Shown piece by piece: positions 1 to 8,984 of a DNA stretch of 42,202 nt (positions within the stretch are counted from its first letter, which is position 1; the number at the start of each line of letters is the position of its first letter). Under the pieces are notes generated by a model. The model searched no databases. It saw only the letters and a list, made by a program, of their open reading frames with translations, and was not told where the DNA came from. Made by a program: the position numbers and the translations under genes. Origin of the DNA: Melioribacteraceae bacterium. GTDB lineage: Bacteria > Bacteroidota > Ignavibacteria > Ignavibacteriales > Melioribacteraceae. The stretch is from assembly GCA_026983795.1 (NCBI GenBank), contig JALSTI010000211.1, forward strand, positions 1 through 42,202. Reading direction: 5' to 3'.

Positions 1-1
1 T

Positions 2-1279
2 GAAGATATGTTTTCCAACAACATTTCCGCCAATTTTTCAGAGGTAAGAAAAGATTTTTATTTTTCCGCCGATTCTTTATTACAAAAAAGCTTTAACATA
101 ACGCATAATATTCAAAGCAGAATTGAACGGAATTATTTGATTGAAGATAAACTAAGGTATGCTTCTAAAGAATCGAATTTTTCATTGGGTCTTGCCGGTA
201 GAATTTATTGGAGGGATATTGACAGAAATACGCGTTATATTTTAACCGATTACATAAATCCTTCTTCTTTCGATTCAGGAATTCAAGAATTTAAATTGAA
301 TTTCAGCGGAAATCTGGGTTATAAAGTAAAAAGATTTAACAGCATATTAAAATTTGAATACTCGGAACGGGAAGAACAACACAGCGCAAAAAAAATTGAA
401 GGCGCAAATAATATTTTTTATGAAGACAGACAAGCGTTGGAACTGAAAAAAAATAACCAGTCTTCTTTAGCAACCGTTTCTGCTGCGTTGGCTTATAAGT
501 TTTCCAGAAAAGACAACTTGGCTTTAAGTATTCTGCAAAGAAAATTAATTTACGATACACCGAGCGCCGAAAATTTTGACGACAGAGATGAATTACTAAC
601 TATTTTCAGGATTTATTATTCAAGATTTTTTAATCCCACTTTTAATTTTTTTATTAACTTGGAAGGGAGTATTAACCATATAGTTTACATTTTTGCCGAG
701 CGCAGTTCAAACAATAATATACGAAGAGTGCTTAAGCTTACTTCCGGCGGAACATACAAAACCGGGTATCTTTCTTCTACAAATTCGGCGGAAGTATCTG
801 CAAATTATACCGTTTTCGATTTTGAGGATTTAATTCCAAATGTAAAAAGTTTTGCGTTCAGACAGTTTGTTGTCCGGGATTCAACTAATCTAAAATTAAT
901 CCGGAATATTTCCGTCGGGTTGAACGCTTATATTAAATTATCTGAGCAAGGCGATTTTAATTGGACGGACTTCTCCAGCAAACCGCAAAGGTTTTTAGCC
1001 GAATACTTTGCAATTCCAAAATTTATTTTATTCCGCAATAAATTAATAATAAGCTTAGGTATGCGTTTTTTCTCGTTGACAAGTTATAAGTATAACAGTA
1101 ACAACATTAAATATAAAGATTCCAACTACAGAAGCATCGGTCCTCTGGTTGAATTTTCATATAACTTAGGCTTAAAGTTAAATATTAATTTTAACGGTTG
1201 GTATGAATTTATAAACACGGAAACCAACGTGAAAAAGGAAGTAGCCAATATGAATCTGAAACTGAATTGGAACATATAA
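2..1279 (+). CDS. Outer-membrane beta-barrel-like protein, C-terminal part (5' end outside window)
   Basis: The reading frame is open to the left edge. The first ATG at position 8 is probably internal, because codons GAA and GAT precede it in frame, so this is the tail of a longer protein. The visible 420-odd residues are an unbroken series of short alternating polar/hydrophobic segments rich in Tyr, Phe, Asn and Ser, as in transmembrane beta-strands. There is no globular enzyme motif. The chain ends with a strand-like NLKLNWNI, which resembles a final barrel strand. I infer an outer-membrane protein or a large surface protein with a barrel end. I do not recognise a specific family, and neither substrate nor partner can be named. 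Confidence 0.6.
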   Translation, partial: EDMFSNNISANFSEVRKDFYFSADSLLQKSFNITHNIQSRIERNYLIEDKLRYASKESNFSLGLAGRIYWRDIDRNTRYILTDYINPSSFDSGIQEFKLNFSGNLGYKVKRFNSILKFEYSEREEQHSAKKIEGANNIFYEDRQALELKKNNQSSLATVSAALAYKFSRKDNLALSILQRKLIYDTPSAENFDDRDELLTIFRIYYSRFFNPTFNFFINLEGSINHIVYIFAERSSNNNIRRVLKLTSGGTYKTGYLSSTNSAEVSANYTVFDFEDLIPNVKSFAFRQFVVRDSTNLKLIRNISVGLNAYIKLSEQGDFNWTDFSSKPQRFLAEYFAIPKFILFRNKLIISLGMRFFSLTSYKYNSNNIKYKDSNYRSIGPLVEFSYNLGLKLNINFNGWYEFINTETNVKKEVANMNLKLNWNI

Positions 1280-1354
1280 TTTTTTCTAAACTCCACTTGA
1301 AAAGATTCGATTCTAAGATTATCTTTGTTAAATACTTATACAAATTAAATCAAG

Positions 1355-1780
1355 ATGACAAAATCAAATAATCCTATAACTTTCAAAAAATCATTTGAAA
1401 GCGATCCTGAACTCTTACCCCAAATAGAAGACTTTGTGTTCAAGTCGTTAATCGGTGTTGCGTTGACCGACAAGCAAAAAAACAATTTGTCTCTCTCTAT
1501 TGCCGAAGCCGCTTCCAATGCTATAATTCACGGCAACAATGCAGATATTGACAAACTTGTTGAGGTAATAGTTAAACGCTACAGCGATAAAGTAGAAATC
1601 ATTTTCAAGGATCAAGGGGAAGGATTTGACCTAAAAGACATACCCGACCCTACTTTACCGGAAAATATTTTAAATGACAGCGGTCGGGGTATTTATATTA
1701 TGAGAAACTTTTTGGACGATGTAAAATTCAATTTTACTCCAACCGGCACTGAAACAATATTAACGTTAAAACTGAATTAA
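1355..1780 (+). CDS. RsbW/SpoIIAB-type anti-sigma factor serine kinase (HATPase_c_2)
   Basis: This 141-residue protein is a single GHKL ATPase domain, the usual size for RsbW-like regulators. The N-box is EAASNAIIHG (Asn55), the first glycine box DQGEG lies at 86-90 and the second SGRGI at 109-113. There is no histidine-kinase phosphoacceptor domain, so it is not a two-component kinase. Family knowledge: such proteins bind a sigma factor and phosphorylate an anti-sigma antagonist (STAS protein) in partner-switching pathways. No sigma factor, STAS protein or PP2C phosphatase is encoded in the window, so its partner is unknown. It lies 75 bp after the barrel protein on the same strand. Confidence 0.85.
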   Translation: MTKSNNPITFKKSFESDPELLPQIEDFVFKSLIGVALTDKQKNNLSLSIAEAASNAIIHGNNADIDKLVEVIVKRYSDKVEIIFKDQGEGFDLKDIPDPTLPENILNDSGRGIYIMRNFLDDVKFNFTPTGTETILTLKLN

Positions 1781-1865
1781 TGTTTTAATCAAATTGTAAA
1801 TAAGCAAAAATTCAGGAAATATTCTTTTAGCCCCTAAAAAAATATTAAATTTTACCTGCCGGATG

Positions 1866-1894
1866 ATGACAATTCAATCAAATATTTCTATATT
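1866..1894 (+). promoter_or_regulatory. Sigma70-like promoter for mdh
   Basis: ATGACA (1866-1871) and TATATT (1889-1894) each match five of six consensus bases and are separated by exactly 17 bp. Transcription would begin near 1901 and give a leader of about 45 nt before mdh. Prediction from pattern only. Confidence 0.45.
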
Positions 1895-1944
1895 AGTATA
1901 TTAGAATCCTAAAATATTTTTCTCATAAATCTTGGGAGTTAAAA

Positions 1945-2910
1945 ATGGCTAGAAAAAAAATTGCACTAATCGGCGGAGGTCAAATCGGCGGTGTTATGGC
2001 TCAATTATTTGCAACCAGGCAATTGGGCGACGTCGTTCTATTTGATATTGTGGAAGGACTTCCTCAAGGTAAAACCTTAGATATTCACGAAGCATCAAGA
2101 ATAGACAGATTTGATATGAATCTTAAGGGAACTAACGATTATAAAGATATTGATAATGCCGATATAGTTATTATCACTGCCGGAATTCCTCGTAAACCCG
2201 GAATGAGCAGGGAAGATTTATTAACTACAAATGCCAAAATTATGACCAGTGTTGCTAACGGAGTAAAAGAACATGCGCCAAACTCAATTGCAATAATAAT
2301 TTCCAACCCTTTGGACACTATGGTTACACTTTTCCAAAAAGTTACGGGATTTCCTACAAACAGGGTTATCGGTCAAGCCGGTGTTTTGGATTCTTCCAGA
2401 TTTTCATCATTTATTGCATGGGAATTGGGGGTTTCAGTACAAGATGTAAATGCAATGGTGCTTGGCGGACATGGAGATAGTATGGTTCCGTTATTGAGAT
2501 ATGCAAATGTAAACGGCGTTCCGGTTATCGAAATGCTTGAAAGAAAATACGGCGACGTTGCAAAAGCAAAAGAAGTTATGGATGCAATGGTGGAAAGAAC
2601 TAAAAAAGCCGGCGGTGAAGTTGTAGGATTGTTAAAAACAGGTTCGGCATTTTATTCTCCCGCATCCGCGGCTACTACAATGGCAAAATCAATTCTTCTG
2701 GACGAAAAAAGATTATTGCCTTGCAGTGTTTATTTGAACGGCGAATACGGTGTTAAAGGATACTTCGTCGGCGTTCCCGCAGTATTGGGAGAAAACGGAG
2801 TTGAACGGGTGGTAGAACTTACTTTAAACGACGAAGAACAAGCCGCTTTTGATAATTCGGTGGCTGCAGTTAAAAACTCAGTTGCTAATCTTGAAAAATT
2901 AGGTTTCTAA
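1945..2910 (+). CDS. mdh: Malate dehydrogenase, NAD-dependent
   Basis: This enzyme interconverts malate and oxaloacetate in the TCA cycle, in the cytoplasm. The 321-residue protein is of the LDH-like bacterial MDH type. The dinucleotide-binding GGGQIGG lies at 10-16. Asp34 at the end of the second strand favours NAD over NADP. The substrate loop IPRKPGMSR carries Arg83 and Arg89, the position that distinguishes malate from lactate dehydrogenases. The catalytic [10 protein letters not shown] has His176. A GGGAG ribosome binding site lies about 9 nt before ATG. The gene has its own promoter and terminator, so it is probably monocistronic. Confidence 0.97.
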   Translation: MARKKIALIGGGQIGGVMAQLFATRQLGDVVLFDIVEGLPQGKTLDIHEASRIDRFDMNLKGTNDYKDIDNADIVIITAGIPRKPGMSREDLLTTNAKIMTSVANGVKEHAPNSIAIIISNPLDTMVTLFQKVTGFPTNRVIGQAGVLDSSRFSSFIAWELGVSVQDVNAMVLGGHGDSMVPLLRYANVNGVPVIEMLERKYGDVAKAKEVMDAMVERTKKAGGEVVGLLKTGSAFYSPASAATTMAKSILLDEKRLLPCSVYLNGEYGVKGYFVGVPAVLGENGVERVVELTLNDEEQAAFDNSVAAVKNSVANLEKLGF

Positions 2911-2931
2911 CTTCAGAATTAATTAGTATTG

Positions 2932-2968
2932 AAAGCCCGATTTTTGTTCTAAAGTCGGGCTTTTTTTT
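2932..2968 (+). terminator. Rho-independent terminator of mdh
   Basis: AAAGCCCGA (2932-2940) pairs perfectly with TCGGGCTTT (2955-2963) across a 14-nt loop, followed by a run of T to 2968. It ends mdh transcription. Confidence 0.9.
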
Positions 2969-3063
2969 AACTTATATTTTTAGCTTCCTTCTATTATCTT
3001 CAATCAAGTATAACTTAACAATTAAAAATCTTAAAGAAACTCAGTTTATAAATGAATTCATTT

Positions 3064-3093
3064 AAAATAAAAAATCCGGCGGGGAGCCGGATT
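3064..3093 (-). terminator. Rho-independent terminator of rplU-rpmA
   Basis: On the minus strand AATCCGGC (3093-3086) pairs with GCCGGATT (3080-3073) around a 5-nt loop, then a T-rich tail. It sits 24 bp past the rpmA stop and faces the mdh terminator. Confidence 0.9.
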
Positions 3094-3116
3094 AAAAAGT
3101 TTTCAATTTAAATTTT

Positions 3117-3380
3117 TCAATTACTAAGATTTTCATGTACGCTAACAAACCTTCTGTTATTTCTTTTCTTTTCAAATTTCACAAACCCGTCGGCTACGGC
3201 AAATAAAGTATCGTCTCCACCGCGCATAACATTTTTACCGGGATGAAATTTTGTGCCCCTTTGTCTTACTAAAATAGTTCCCGCAGAAACTTTTTCACCG
3301 CCGTATCTTTTTACACCGAGATATTGGGGATTACTATCGCGACCGTTTCTGGAAGACCCTTGTCCTTTTTTATGTGCCAT
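3117..3380 (-). CDS. rpmA: 50S ribosomal protein L27
   Basis: This is a large-subunit ribosomal protein whose N-terminal tail reaches the peptidyl transferase centre. At 87 residues it has the normal length. The start [16 protein letters not shown] is the canonical L27 N-terminus and carries no cleavable extension of the Firmicutes type. The conserved core [11 protein letters not shown] and [10 protein letters not shown] follow. The start codon overlaps the rplU stop by one base (TAATG), so the two genes are translationally coupled in the usual L21-L27 pair. Confidence 0.98.
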   Translation of the reverse strand: MAHKKGQGSSRNGRDSNPQYLGVKRYGGEKVSAGTILVRQRGTKFHPGKNVMRGGDDTLFAVADGFVKFEKKRNNRRFVSVHENLSN

Positions 3381-3733
3381 TATTCACCCTCCTCAACTTT
3401 TTCTTTTGGTTTCGAAGCTTTGGGTTTGTTTATTTTTGTGATCTCAATTTTTGTTAATTGTTGTCTATGACCGTTTTTCACTTTATAAGATTTTCTTCTT
3501 TTTTTCTTAAAAACAATCACTTTATCATCTTTGATGTGTTCTAAAACTTTCGCTTTAACTTTAATTCCTTTAAGGTTCGGTGTACCGACTAAAGTTTTTT
3601 CCCCGTCGGAAAAAAGCAAAACGTTATCGAAAGTTACAGATTTATCAAGTTCGGCATTTAACTTCGGAACAAAATATTTTTGTTTTTCTTCTACTTTAAA
3701 TTGTGAACCTGCAATCTCAACAACCGCAAACAT
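3380..3733 (-). CDS. rplU: 50S ribosomal protein L21
   Basis: L21 binds 23S rRNA in the large subunit. The 117-residue protein shows the family start [16 protein letters not shown] and the basic [16 protein letters not shown] region that contacts rRNA. About 15 extra residues rich in Lys, Pro and Glu follow the core at the C-terminus, an acidic and basic tail that is common but not universal. It is the first gene of the rplU-rpmA operon. A GGAG ribosome binding site precedes ATG, and a candidate promoter lies 30-60 bp upstream. Confidence 0.98.
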   Translation of the reverse strand: MFAVVEIAGSQFKVEEKQKYFVPKLNAELDKSVTFDNVLLFSDGEKTLVGTPNLKGIKVKAKVLEHIKDDKVIVFKKKRRKSYKVKNGHRQQLTKIEITKINKPKASKPKEKVEEGE

Positions 3734-3766
3734 AAAATTCTCCTAATCTTTTAATTTCGAGCCTTA

Positions 3767-3795
3767 AAGTTATGAAAATATTAGATTTATGTCAA
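3767..3795 (-). promoter_or_regulatory. Candidate promoter of rplU-rpmA
   Basis: On the minus strand a perfect -35 TTGACA (3795-3790) is followed after 17 bp by TAACTT (3772-3767), which matches only three of six -10 bases. The -35 is convincing; the -10 placement is tentative. Confidence 0.4.
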
Positions 3796-3817
3796 TTTTT
3801 TCTTCACCGGGCATTTA

Positions 3818-4294
3818 TTATTTAATATCGATTTTCCGGTTTATATACTTTCCGTAATCCTTTAACTGCGGCGTGTAGTTTTGGTTAAACAACTCCGACG
3901 ATATTAAAAAATCGGCTGTTGCCCTATTGCACGCTGTAGGAACATTATAGAGTGTGGAGATTCTAAGCAGTGCTTTCACGTCCACATCGTGCGGATGCGG
4001 TTCCATAGGATCCCATAGAAAAATAAAAATATCAATCTTTCCTTCGGCAATCATAGCTCCAAGCTGTTGATCGCCGCCTAAGGGACCGGATTTTAATTTT
4101 GTAACGGTTTTACTTTGTTCTGTTTTTGCTTTAGCAAATTTACGTTTGAATATTTCCTCAATCATTGAGCCGGTTGTACCGGTACAAATTATCTTATGAT
4201 TTTTTAACACTTCCAAATTCCACTCAACCCATTCCGCTAAATCTTTTTTTCTATTGTCGTGTGCAACTAATGCAATAGTTTTTTTATTAGACAT
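3818..4294 (-). CDS. mgsA: Methylglyoxal synthase
   Basis: MgsA converts dihydroxyacetone phosphate to methylglyoxal and free phosphate, a bypass of lower glycolysis. The 158-residue protein has the family motifs: LVAHDNRKKDL (His12), TGTTGS at 38-43, GPLGGDQQ with catalytic Asp75, and WDPMEPHPHDVDVKALLR (Asp95, His100). I chose the ATG at 4294 because a strong GGAGG lies 7 nt before it; the frame is open upstream to 4402 but those residues are not conserved MgsA sequence. Known enzymes of the family are inhibited by phosphate, which makes its place right after the Pho-box porin notable. The 130-bp gap to the porin contains no clear terminator, so read-through is possible. Confidence 0.95.
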   Translation of the reverse strand: MSNKKTIALVAHDNRKKDLAEWVEWNLEVLKNHKIICTGTTGSMIEEIFKRKFAKAKTEQSKTVTKLKSGPLGGDQQLGAMIAEGKIDIFIFLWDPMEPHPHDVDVKALLRISTLYNVPTACNRATADFLISSELFNQNYTPQLKDYGKYINRKIDIK

Positions 4295-4424
4295 TCTATC
4301 CTCCAATATTTCAATGCAAAAACAGCTAAAGTTAATATATTTGTGAGAATAAATTACGATTAAATAACGAATTTTAGAAAACTTCTGTTTTTCATATTTC
4401 AAGTAATTAATTATATTCCAAAAA

Positions 4425-5390
4425 TTAAATTTTAAACTCGAAGTTGACGAAATAGGAAATAATAGAATCTCCTAATTGAGGAGTTTTAATTTTAACATTC
4501 GGTGCAATAGAGAATCCTTTTGCCGGAATAATGTTTATACCTCCGATGAAATACGAATAACCGTCATTATCAATATTTGTATTAGGATCAAAAATATCGA
4601 ATCGACCGAAAATCTCCGCTGCTTTTGAAAACTTATAATTAGCAAATGCAGAAATTATTGTTTCAGTAATTTCCGCTCCGCCTTTATTTGCAAAATCATA
4701 TTCAGCGCCAAATCTCAACGCTCCTGTAGAATATGCGGCAAATCCACCGAATACGGTTTTTGTTTGCGTTAATGTATCCGTTCCGGCTGAATAATCAAAT
4801 GATTCAAGACTTAACGATGCTCCTACGTTGTATCCGCCCTTTGCTATTTTACCCTCTCCGTAATATGCTTGAAACGAAAATTTCTTATAATCATTCTTTT
4901 CTATTTTCTTATATCCGCTACCGTTTGTTACCAATGCACTTATGTTAAATTTTTTAGCAAATTGATTATAATATCCTAATCCTAAATCTGCCGAACTTGA
5001 AAAGTGATTTAAATCCATCGGTGTTTTTTCAACAAACCGATATCCCCAATTATGTTCTTCTACATTGAACATATTCATTCCTTGCAGACCGAATATGAAT
5101 TTACCGTAAGCGGTTTTCCATGCAACCAAAGCATTTTTCAAATACAAACTTAATCTGTCATCTTTCCCGGTATTAAATCTGCCAACATCGGTGGTTACCT
5201 TAAACGAGATTGTTTTTGAGATGTTATTTGCATAAGTAAGATAAACACGATTAATTTCAAATGAATTTGTTGGTTTACTATCCTGATTGTACGAATAATT
5301 GAAATACACCTTTGAACTGATTTTACCCTGTGCAAAAACTGCAACGGAAAAAGATAATAAAACCACATAAACAATAAATATTTTCTTCAT
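4425..5390 (-). CDS. Outer-membrane porin, probably phosphate-starvation induced (OprP/OprO-like)
   Basis: The 321-residue precursor has a clear signal peptide (residues 1-20, ending SVAVFAQ) and then amphipathic beta-strands throughout. Motifs such as NRVYLTY, GRFDIFDPN and the C-terminal strand ISYFVNFEFKI, ending in aromatic and hydrophobic residues, are typical of trimeric porins related to phosphate-selective porins O and P. It lies immediately downstream of phoU on the same strand and has its own Pho box and -10 element in the 209-bp gap. I infer an outer-membrane channel for phosphate or phosphate esters. Substrate selectivity is not proved by the sequence. A generic porin recruited into the Pho regulon is the alternative. 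Confidence 0.8.
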   Translation of the reverse strand: MKKIFIVYVVLLSFSVAVFAQGKISSKVYFNYSYNQDSKPTNSFEINRVYLTYANNISKTISFKVTTDVGRFNTGKDDRLSLYLKNALVAWKTAYGKFIFGLQGMNMFNVEEHNWGYRFVEKTPMDLNHFSSSADLGLGYYNQFAKKFNISALVTNGSGYKKIEKNDYKKFSFQAYYGEGKIAKGGYNVGASLSLESFDYSAGTDTLTQTKTVFGGFAAYSTGALRFGAEYDFANKGGAEITETIISAFANYKFSKAAEIFGRFDIFDPNTNIDNDGYSYFIGGINIIPAKGFSIAPNVKIKTPQLGDSIISYFVNFEFKI

Positions 5391-5435
5391 TTATTTTTCC
5401 TTTTTGTTAATTGGAATTAGTTTAATTGATTACCA

Positions 5436-5511
5436 AATTTAGGAATGCTATATTAACTCAATATTAATAAATAAATAGGAATATGTTAAAAAATTGTTAA
5501 GAAAATGTTAA
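5436..5511 (-). promoter_or_regulatory. Pho box array and promoter of the porin gene
   Basis: Read on the minus strand, TTAACA occurs at 5511-5506, 5500-5495 and 5489-5484, and TTAATA at 5467-5462 and 5456-5451. All starts fall on one 11-bp register; only the repeat slot at 5478-5473 is degenerate. This is the geometry of PhoB/PhoP operators. Nine bases after the last repeat comes TAAATT (5441-5436), a possible -10; TAAATTTG also fits the Bacteroidota TAnnTTTG element. The array therefore covers the -35 region, as at PhoB-activated promoters. Confidence 0.75.
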
Positions 5512-5599
5512 ACTGACAGTCCCAATAAAAATTTGCACTAAAGCGACTTATAATAAATTTTGACAGTACTCCACAATTATTTTACAGCCAAATTAAAAT

Positions 5600-6301
5600 T
5601 TATTCTTCATCTTTATCTTCATCGTCAATATCATCATAAATATATTTTTGATATTTATGCTTAATCAATTTTGCATTAACAATAAAAACCACGTCTTCGG
5701 CAATGTTTGTAGCCTGATCCCCAAGTCTCTCCAGATGCCTGCAAATTTCTAAAAGCTCAATGCCTTTTTCCAATTCATTTATGTTTGATTTGATAAAATT
5801 AATTATTAATTCTTTGTTCTCAACAAATAAATCATCAAGCACCGAATCTTTTATAATTACTTTTTTAGCCAAATCAATATCCTCATTATTAAAAGCATCA
5901 ATAGAGTTGTTTAACATGCTTTTTGCGATAAGGCTCATTTCCTGAATTTTTGTTTTACTGTAAAATGAAGGTTTTGGTGTTAGTTTAGGTTGGCGTAATG
6001 CAATATTTCTCGCTAAATCTCCAATCCGTTCCAAATTTGTATTAATAGTTAAAGCGGAAATAATAAGTCTTAAATCCATAGCAACCGGTTGATTCAACGC
6101 TATTATTTTTTGACATAATTTTTCAATTTTTCTATCGTATTTATTTACTTTATTTTCTCTTTCAAGAACAGTTTCTGCAAAACCGCTATTTTGCTCTTCA
6201 ATGGATTTAACAGCCAAATCCACTTGTTGTTCAACTAAGCTAGACATTTTTATTAATCTTGTTTTTAATTTTTCCAGATAAATATCAAATAATCTTTCCA
6301 T
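5600..6301 (-). CDS. phoU: Phosphate transport regulator PhoU
   Basis: PhoU couples the Pst transporter to the PhoR kinase and represses the Pho response when phosphate is plentiful. The 233-residue protein is all helical with the two expected PhoU repeats; each carries the metal-binding-type signature, seen as NLERIGDLARNIA and HLERLGDQATNIAEDV. The N-terminus with SLVEQQVDLAVKSI is typical. An acidic tail rich in Asp and Glu ends the protein. It lies 15 bp after pstB and is the last gene of the pst operon, with an AAGGA ribosome binding site. Confidence 0.96.
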   Translation of the reverse strand: MERLFDIYLEKLKTRLIKMSSLVEQQVDLAVKSIEEQNSGFAETVLERENKVNKYDRKIEKLCQKIIALNQPVAMDLRLIISALTINTNLERIGDLARNIALRQPKLTPKPSFYSKTKIQEMSLIAKSMLNNSIDAFNNEDIDLAKKVIIKDSVLDDLFVENKELIINFIKSNINELEKGIELLEICRHLERLGDQATNIAEDVVFIVNAKLIKHKYQKYIYDDIDDEDKDEE

Positions 6302-6316
6302 TTCAAATCCTTTTTT

Positions 6317-7132
6317 TTATCCGAATCTACCGGTTATATAATCTTCGGTTTTTTTAACCGACGGGTTAGTAAACAATTTTGATGTCGAATCAAATTCAAT
6401 TAGTTCACCCATGTAAAAGAATGCCGTTTTATCGCTTACCCTTGCCGCTTGTTGCATGTTATGGGTTACAATTACAATGGTAAATTCCGCTTTTAAATTA
6501 TGAATTAATTGTTCAATTTTAGAAGTTGAAAGCGGATCGAGTGCGCTTGCCGGTTCATCCATTAATAAAATTTCCGGTTTAATAGCCAATGAACGTGCTA
6601 TGCATAGCCTTTGCTGTTGACCGCCGGACAAACCTAAAGCCGATTCATGAAGTCTGTCTTTAACTTCATCCCACAAAGCAGCGTGAGTTAAACTTTGCTC
6701 GGCAGCTTCTGCAAGTATTTTTTTATCTTTTATACCGTTTAATTTCAATCCGGAAACAACATTATTAAATATAGACATTGTTGGAAAAGGATTAGGTTTT
6801 TGAAATACCATTCCAACTTTTCTTCTTAATAGAACCGGATCTAATTTCATAATATTTTTTCCGTCGAGAAGTATTTCTCCTGTAATTGTACCTCCCACAA
6901 TTTCATGCATCCGGTTTAAGCTTCTTAGGAATGTGGATTTACCGCAGCCTGAAGGACCGATAATAGCAATTACTTTATTTTTAGGTATAGATAAATTAAT
7001 TTCTTTCAAGACTTTTACTTTACCAAAATAAGCAGAAAGATTTTTTACTTCAATTACCAATTTCTCCTTATTCTTATCTTGGGAGATCTTTTCTTTTAAG
7101 TTAGTTTTATTTATAGCAATATCATTTCTCAT
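6317..7132 (-). CDS. pstB: Phosphate ABC transporter ATP-binding protein PstB
   Basis: PstB is the ATPase of the high-affinity phosphate importer, on the cytoplasmic face of the inner membrane. The 271-residue protein has Walker [10 protein letters not shown] at 59-67, a Q-loop in [15 protein letters not shown], the ABC signature [10 protein letters not shown], Walker [14 protein letters not shown] and the switch His in IVTHNMQQA. The KPNPFP segment is diagnostic of PstB among ABC ATPases. About 25 N-terminal residues, rich in Lys and Asn, precede the domain, slightly longer than usual. It starts 13 bp after pstA. Confidence 0.97.
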   Translation of the reverse strand: MRNDIAINKTNLKEKISQDKNKEKLVIEVKNLSAYFGKVKVLKEINLSIPKNKVIAIIGPSGCGKSTFLRSLNRMHEIVGGTITGEILLDGKNIMKLDPVLLRRKVGMVFQKPNPFPTMSIFNNVVSGLKLNGIKDKKILAEAAEQSLTHAALWDEVKDRLHESALGLSGGQQQRLCIARSLAIKPEILLMDEPASALDPLSTSKIEQLIHNLKAEFTIVIVTHNMQQAARVSDKTAFFYMGELIEFDSTSKLFTNPSVKKTEDYITGRFG

Positions 7133-7145
7133 TACAGCACCAATA

Positions 7146-7994
7146 TCAATATTTAGACCTTGTTAAAATTTTAAATAATAAACTAATAATAGAAATAAGA
7201 GCAATAAGTATTAGCGAGGCTGTCCATGCCTGTTCGTTCCATTCGGTAAACGGAGATTTAGCATAATCATAAATATAAACGGTTAAAGAAGCAATAGGTT
7301 GAAATATTTTGGTTGACCAAAACCTATTCCCTAAAGCGGTAAATAATAACGGCGCTGTTTCTCCGGCTGCCCGCGCAATTGCCAACAAAATACCCGTAGC
7401 AATTCCTTTCCACGCCGATTTTAAAATAATAACCAAAGAAGTTTTCCACTTAGGAATTCCGAGCGCCAAGCCGGCTTCTCTGTAAGAATGCGGAACAAGC
7501 CGTATCATCTCCTCGGTTGTCCGCGTAACCGTTGGAATCATAAGAATTGCCAGGGCAACGCCGCCGGCAAAAGCGGAAAAGTGATGCATGGGCAAAACCA
7601 CAATTGTATAAGCCACCACGCCAACAACAATAGAAGGAATGCCGCTTAAAACATCGGCTAAAAATCTAACGGTGCTTCCAAATTTGTTATTACCGAATTC
7701 TGCTAAATATATACCGGCGAAAATTCCTACCGGCAAACCAATAGCTCCGCCTATTCCAATAAGAATAAATGTTCCAATAATAGCATTAGCCATTCCCCCG
7801 CCCTCTTGACCAACGGGTTTTGGCATGGAAATAAAAAAATCTAAATTTAGATATGTGAATCCTTTAGAAATGGTGTAGTAAAATATAAATAACAACGGAA
7901 TCACAGCTATGACAACCGATAAAAAAGTTAAAGAGAGCATAACATAGTTTGTTGATTTTCTCCGGATAAAATTTAATCTCTTATTAACCAACAC
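7146..7994 (-). CDS. pstA: Phosphate ABC transporter permease PstA
   Basis: PstA is one of the two membrane subunits of the phosphate importer. It has about six hydrophobic helices and the permease coupling-loop motif [16 protein letters not shown] chose the GTG at 7994 (TTG at 7991 is equally possible), because AAAGGTGGAG precedes it and this leaves only an 11-bp overlap with pstC; it gives about 282 residues, normal for the family. The frame is open to an ATG at 8042, but that start has no ribosome binding site and would overlap pstC by 59 bp. PstA pairs with PstC in the membrane and docks PstB. Confidence 0.93.
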   Translation of the reverse strand: MLVNKRLNFIRRKSTNYVMLSLTFLSVVIAVIPLLFIFYYTISKGFTYLNLDFFISMPKPVGQEGGGMANAIIGTFILIGIGGAIGLPVGIFAGIYLAEFGNNKFGSTVRFLADVLSGIPSIVVGVVAYTIVVLPMHHFSAFAGGVALAILMIPTVTRTTEEMIRLVPHSYREAGLALGIPKWKTSLVIILKSAWKGIATGILLAIARAAGETAPLLFTALGNRFWSTKIFQPIASLTVYIYDYAKSPFTEWNEQAWTASLILIALISIISLLFKILTRSKY

Positions 7995-8970
7995 TGCTCC
8001 ACCTTTTTTCAAAACTCCATACAAAAATTCTTGCCGCAACATTAATTATAATAGTTATTGCAAACAAAATTAAAGCTAATTCTATTAGTGAACTTAGGTA
8101 TAAATCAGAGCTTGCTTCTGTAAATTCATTTGCCAGCACACTTGCCATTGTATATGCCGGATCGAAAAGTGACGGTGAAATCAAGGCACGATTACCGATT
8201 ACCATAGTAACTGCCATTGTTTCTCCAATAGCTCTTCCAAGTCCTAACATTGAAGCACCTAAAATACCAGAACGGGAATTAGCAAGAACGATTTTAATTA
8301 CTTCCCATTTCGTAGCGCCGAGCGCAAGAGCAGCTTCCCTTTGTGAGTTTGGTACAGATTTCAAAACATCTCTTGAAATTGATGATATGATAGGCAATAC
8401 CATAATTGAAAGTATTATAGCTGCCGCCATCATACCAAAACCATACGGAGCCCCTTGAAAAAAAGGAAGATTTCCAAAATGCTTAAATAAAAAAGGCTCC
8501 ACAACATTTCTTAGCAAGGGTACTAAAACAAATATTCCCCAAAGTCCATAAACCACGCTCGGAATTCCCGCGAGAAGTTCAGTCAAAAATGAAAGCGGCT
8601 TCTCCAGCCAGTTAGGAGACAATTCCGATAAAAAAATTGCTACTCCTAACCCAAGCGGAACTGAAATAAGCAATGCTAAAAAGGAAGAGATTAAGGTTCC
8701 ATATATTGCCGGCAAAGCTCCGAATATTTCTTTAACCGGATCCCAGGTAGAATTTACTAAGAAATTCCACCCAAACTTATCAATCGATAACTTTGAACCT
8801 ACATACATTTCGTAGCCCATTACCAGCACAAGCAAGAAAACCAAAAAGGCAAAGAATTGAGTGAGTTTTTTATAAATAAAGTCTCCCGTATTTGCCGAAG
8901 CAATACTACGGGAGAAAACTTTATTCAATGTAAAAAATATTTTATTTTTTAATTTTATTTGTTCTAACAA
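7984..8970 (-). CDS. pstC: Phosphate ABC transporter permease PstC
   Basis: PstC is the second membrane subunit of the phosphate importer, 328 residues with about six membrane helices and the coupling motif EAALALGATKWEVI. ELLAGIPSVVYGLWG and GRAIGETMAVTMVIGN are characteristic PstC segments. The N-terminus carries about 35 hydrophilic residues before the first helix. The start is TTG with only a weak GAG upstream; no ATG occurs before the first helix, so translation may depend on coupling to pstS, 14 bp away. The end overlaps pstA. Confidence 0.95.
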   Translation of the reverse strand: MLEQIKLKNKIFFTLNKVFSRSIASANTGDFIYKKLTQFFAFLVFLLVLVMGYEMYVGSKLSIDKFGWNFLVNSTWDPVKEIFGALPAIYGTLISSFLALLISVPLGLGVAIFLSELSPNWLEKPLSFLTELLAGIPSVVYGLWGIFVLVPLLRNVVEPFLFKHFGNLPFFQGAPYGFGMMAAAIILSIMVLPIISSISRDVLKSVPNSQREAALALGATKWEVIKIVLANSRSGILGASMLGLGRAIGETMAVTMVIGNRALISPSLFDPAYTMASVLANEFTEASSDLYLSSLIELALILFAITIIINVAARIFVWSFEKRWSSVG

Positions 8971-8984
8971 TTAATTCTCAACAG

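Noticed and set aside
4331-4364. Possible Pho box before mgsA (GTTAAT, ATTAAA)
   Set aside because: The spacing is not a multiple of 11 bp and only two weak half-sites occur.
3818-4402. Longer mgsA starting at 4402
   Set aside because: The extra 36 residues resemble no MgsA sequence, and the strong GGAGG before the ATG at 4294 decides the start.
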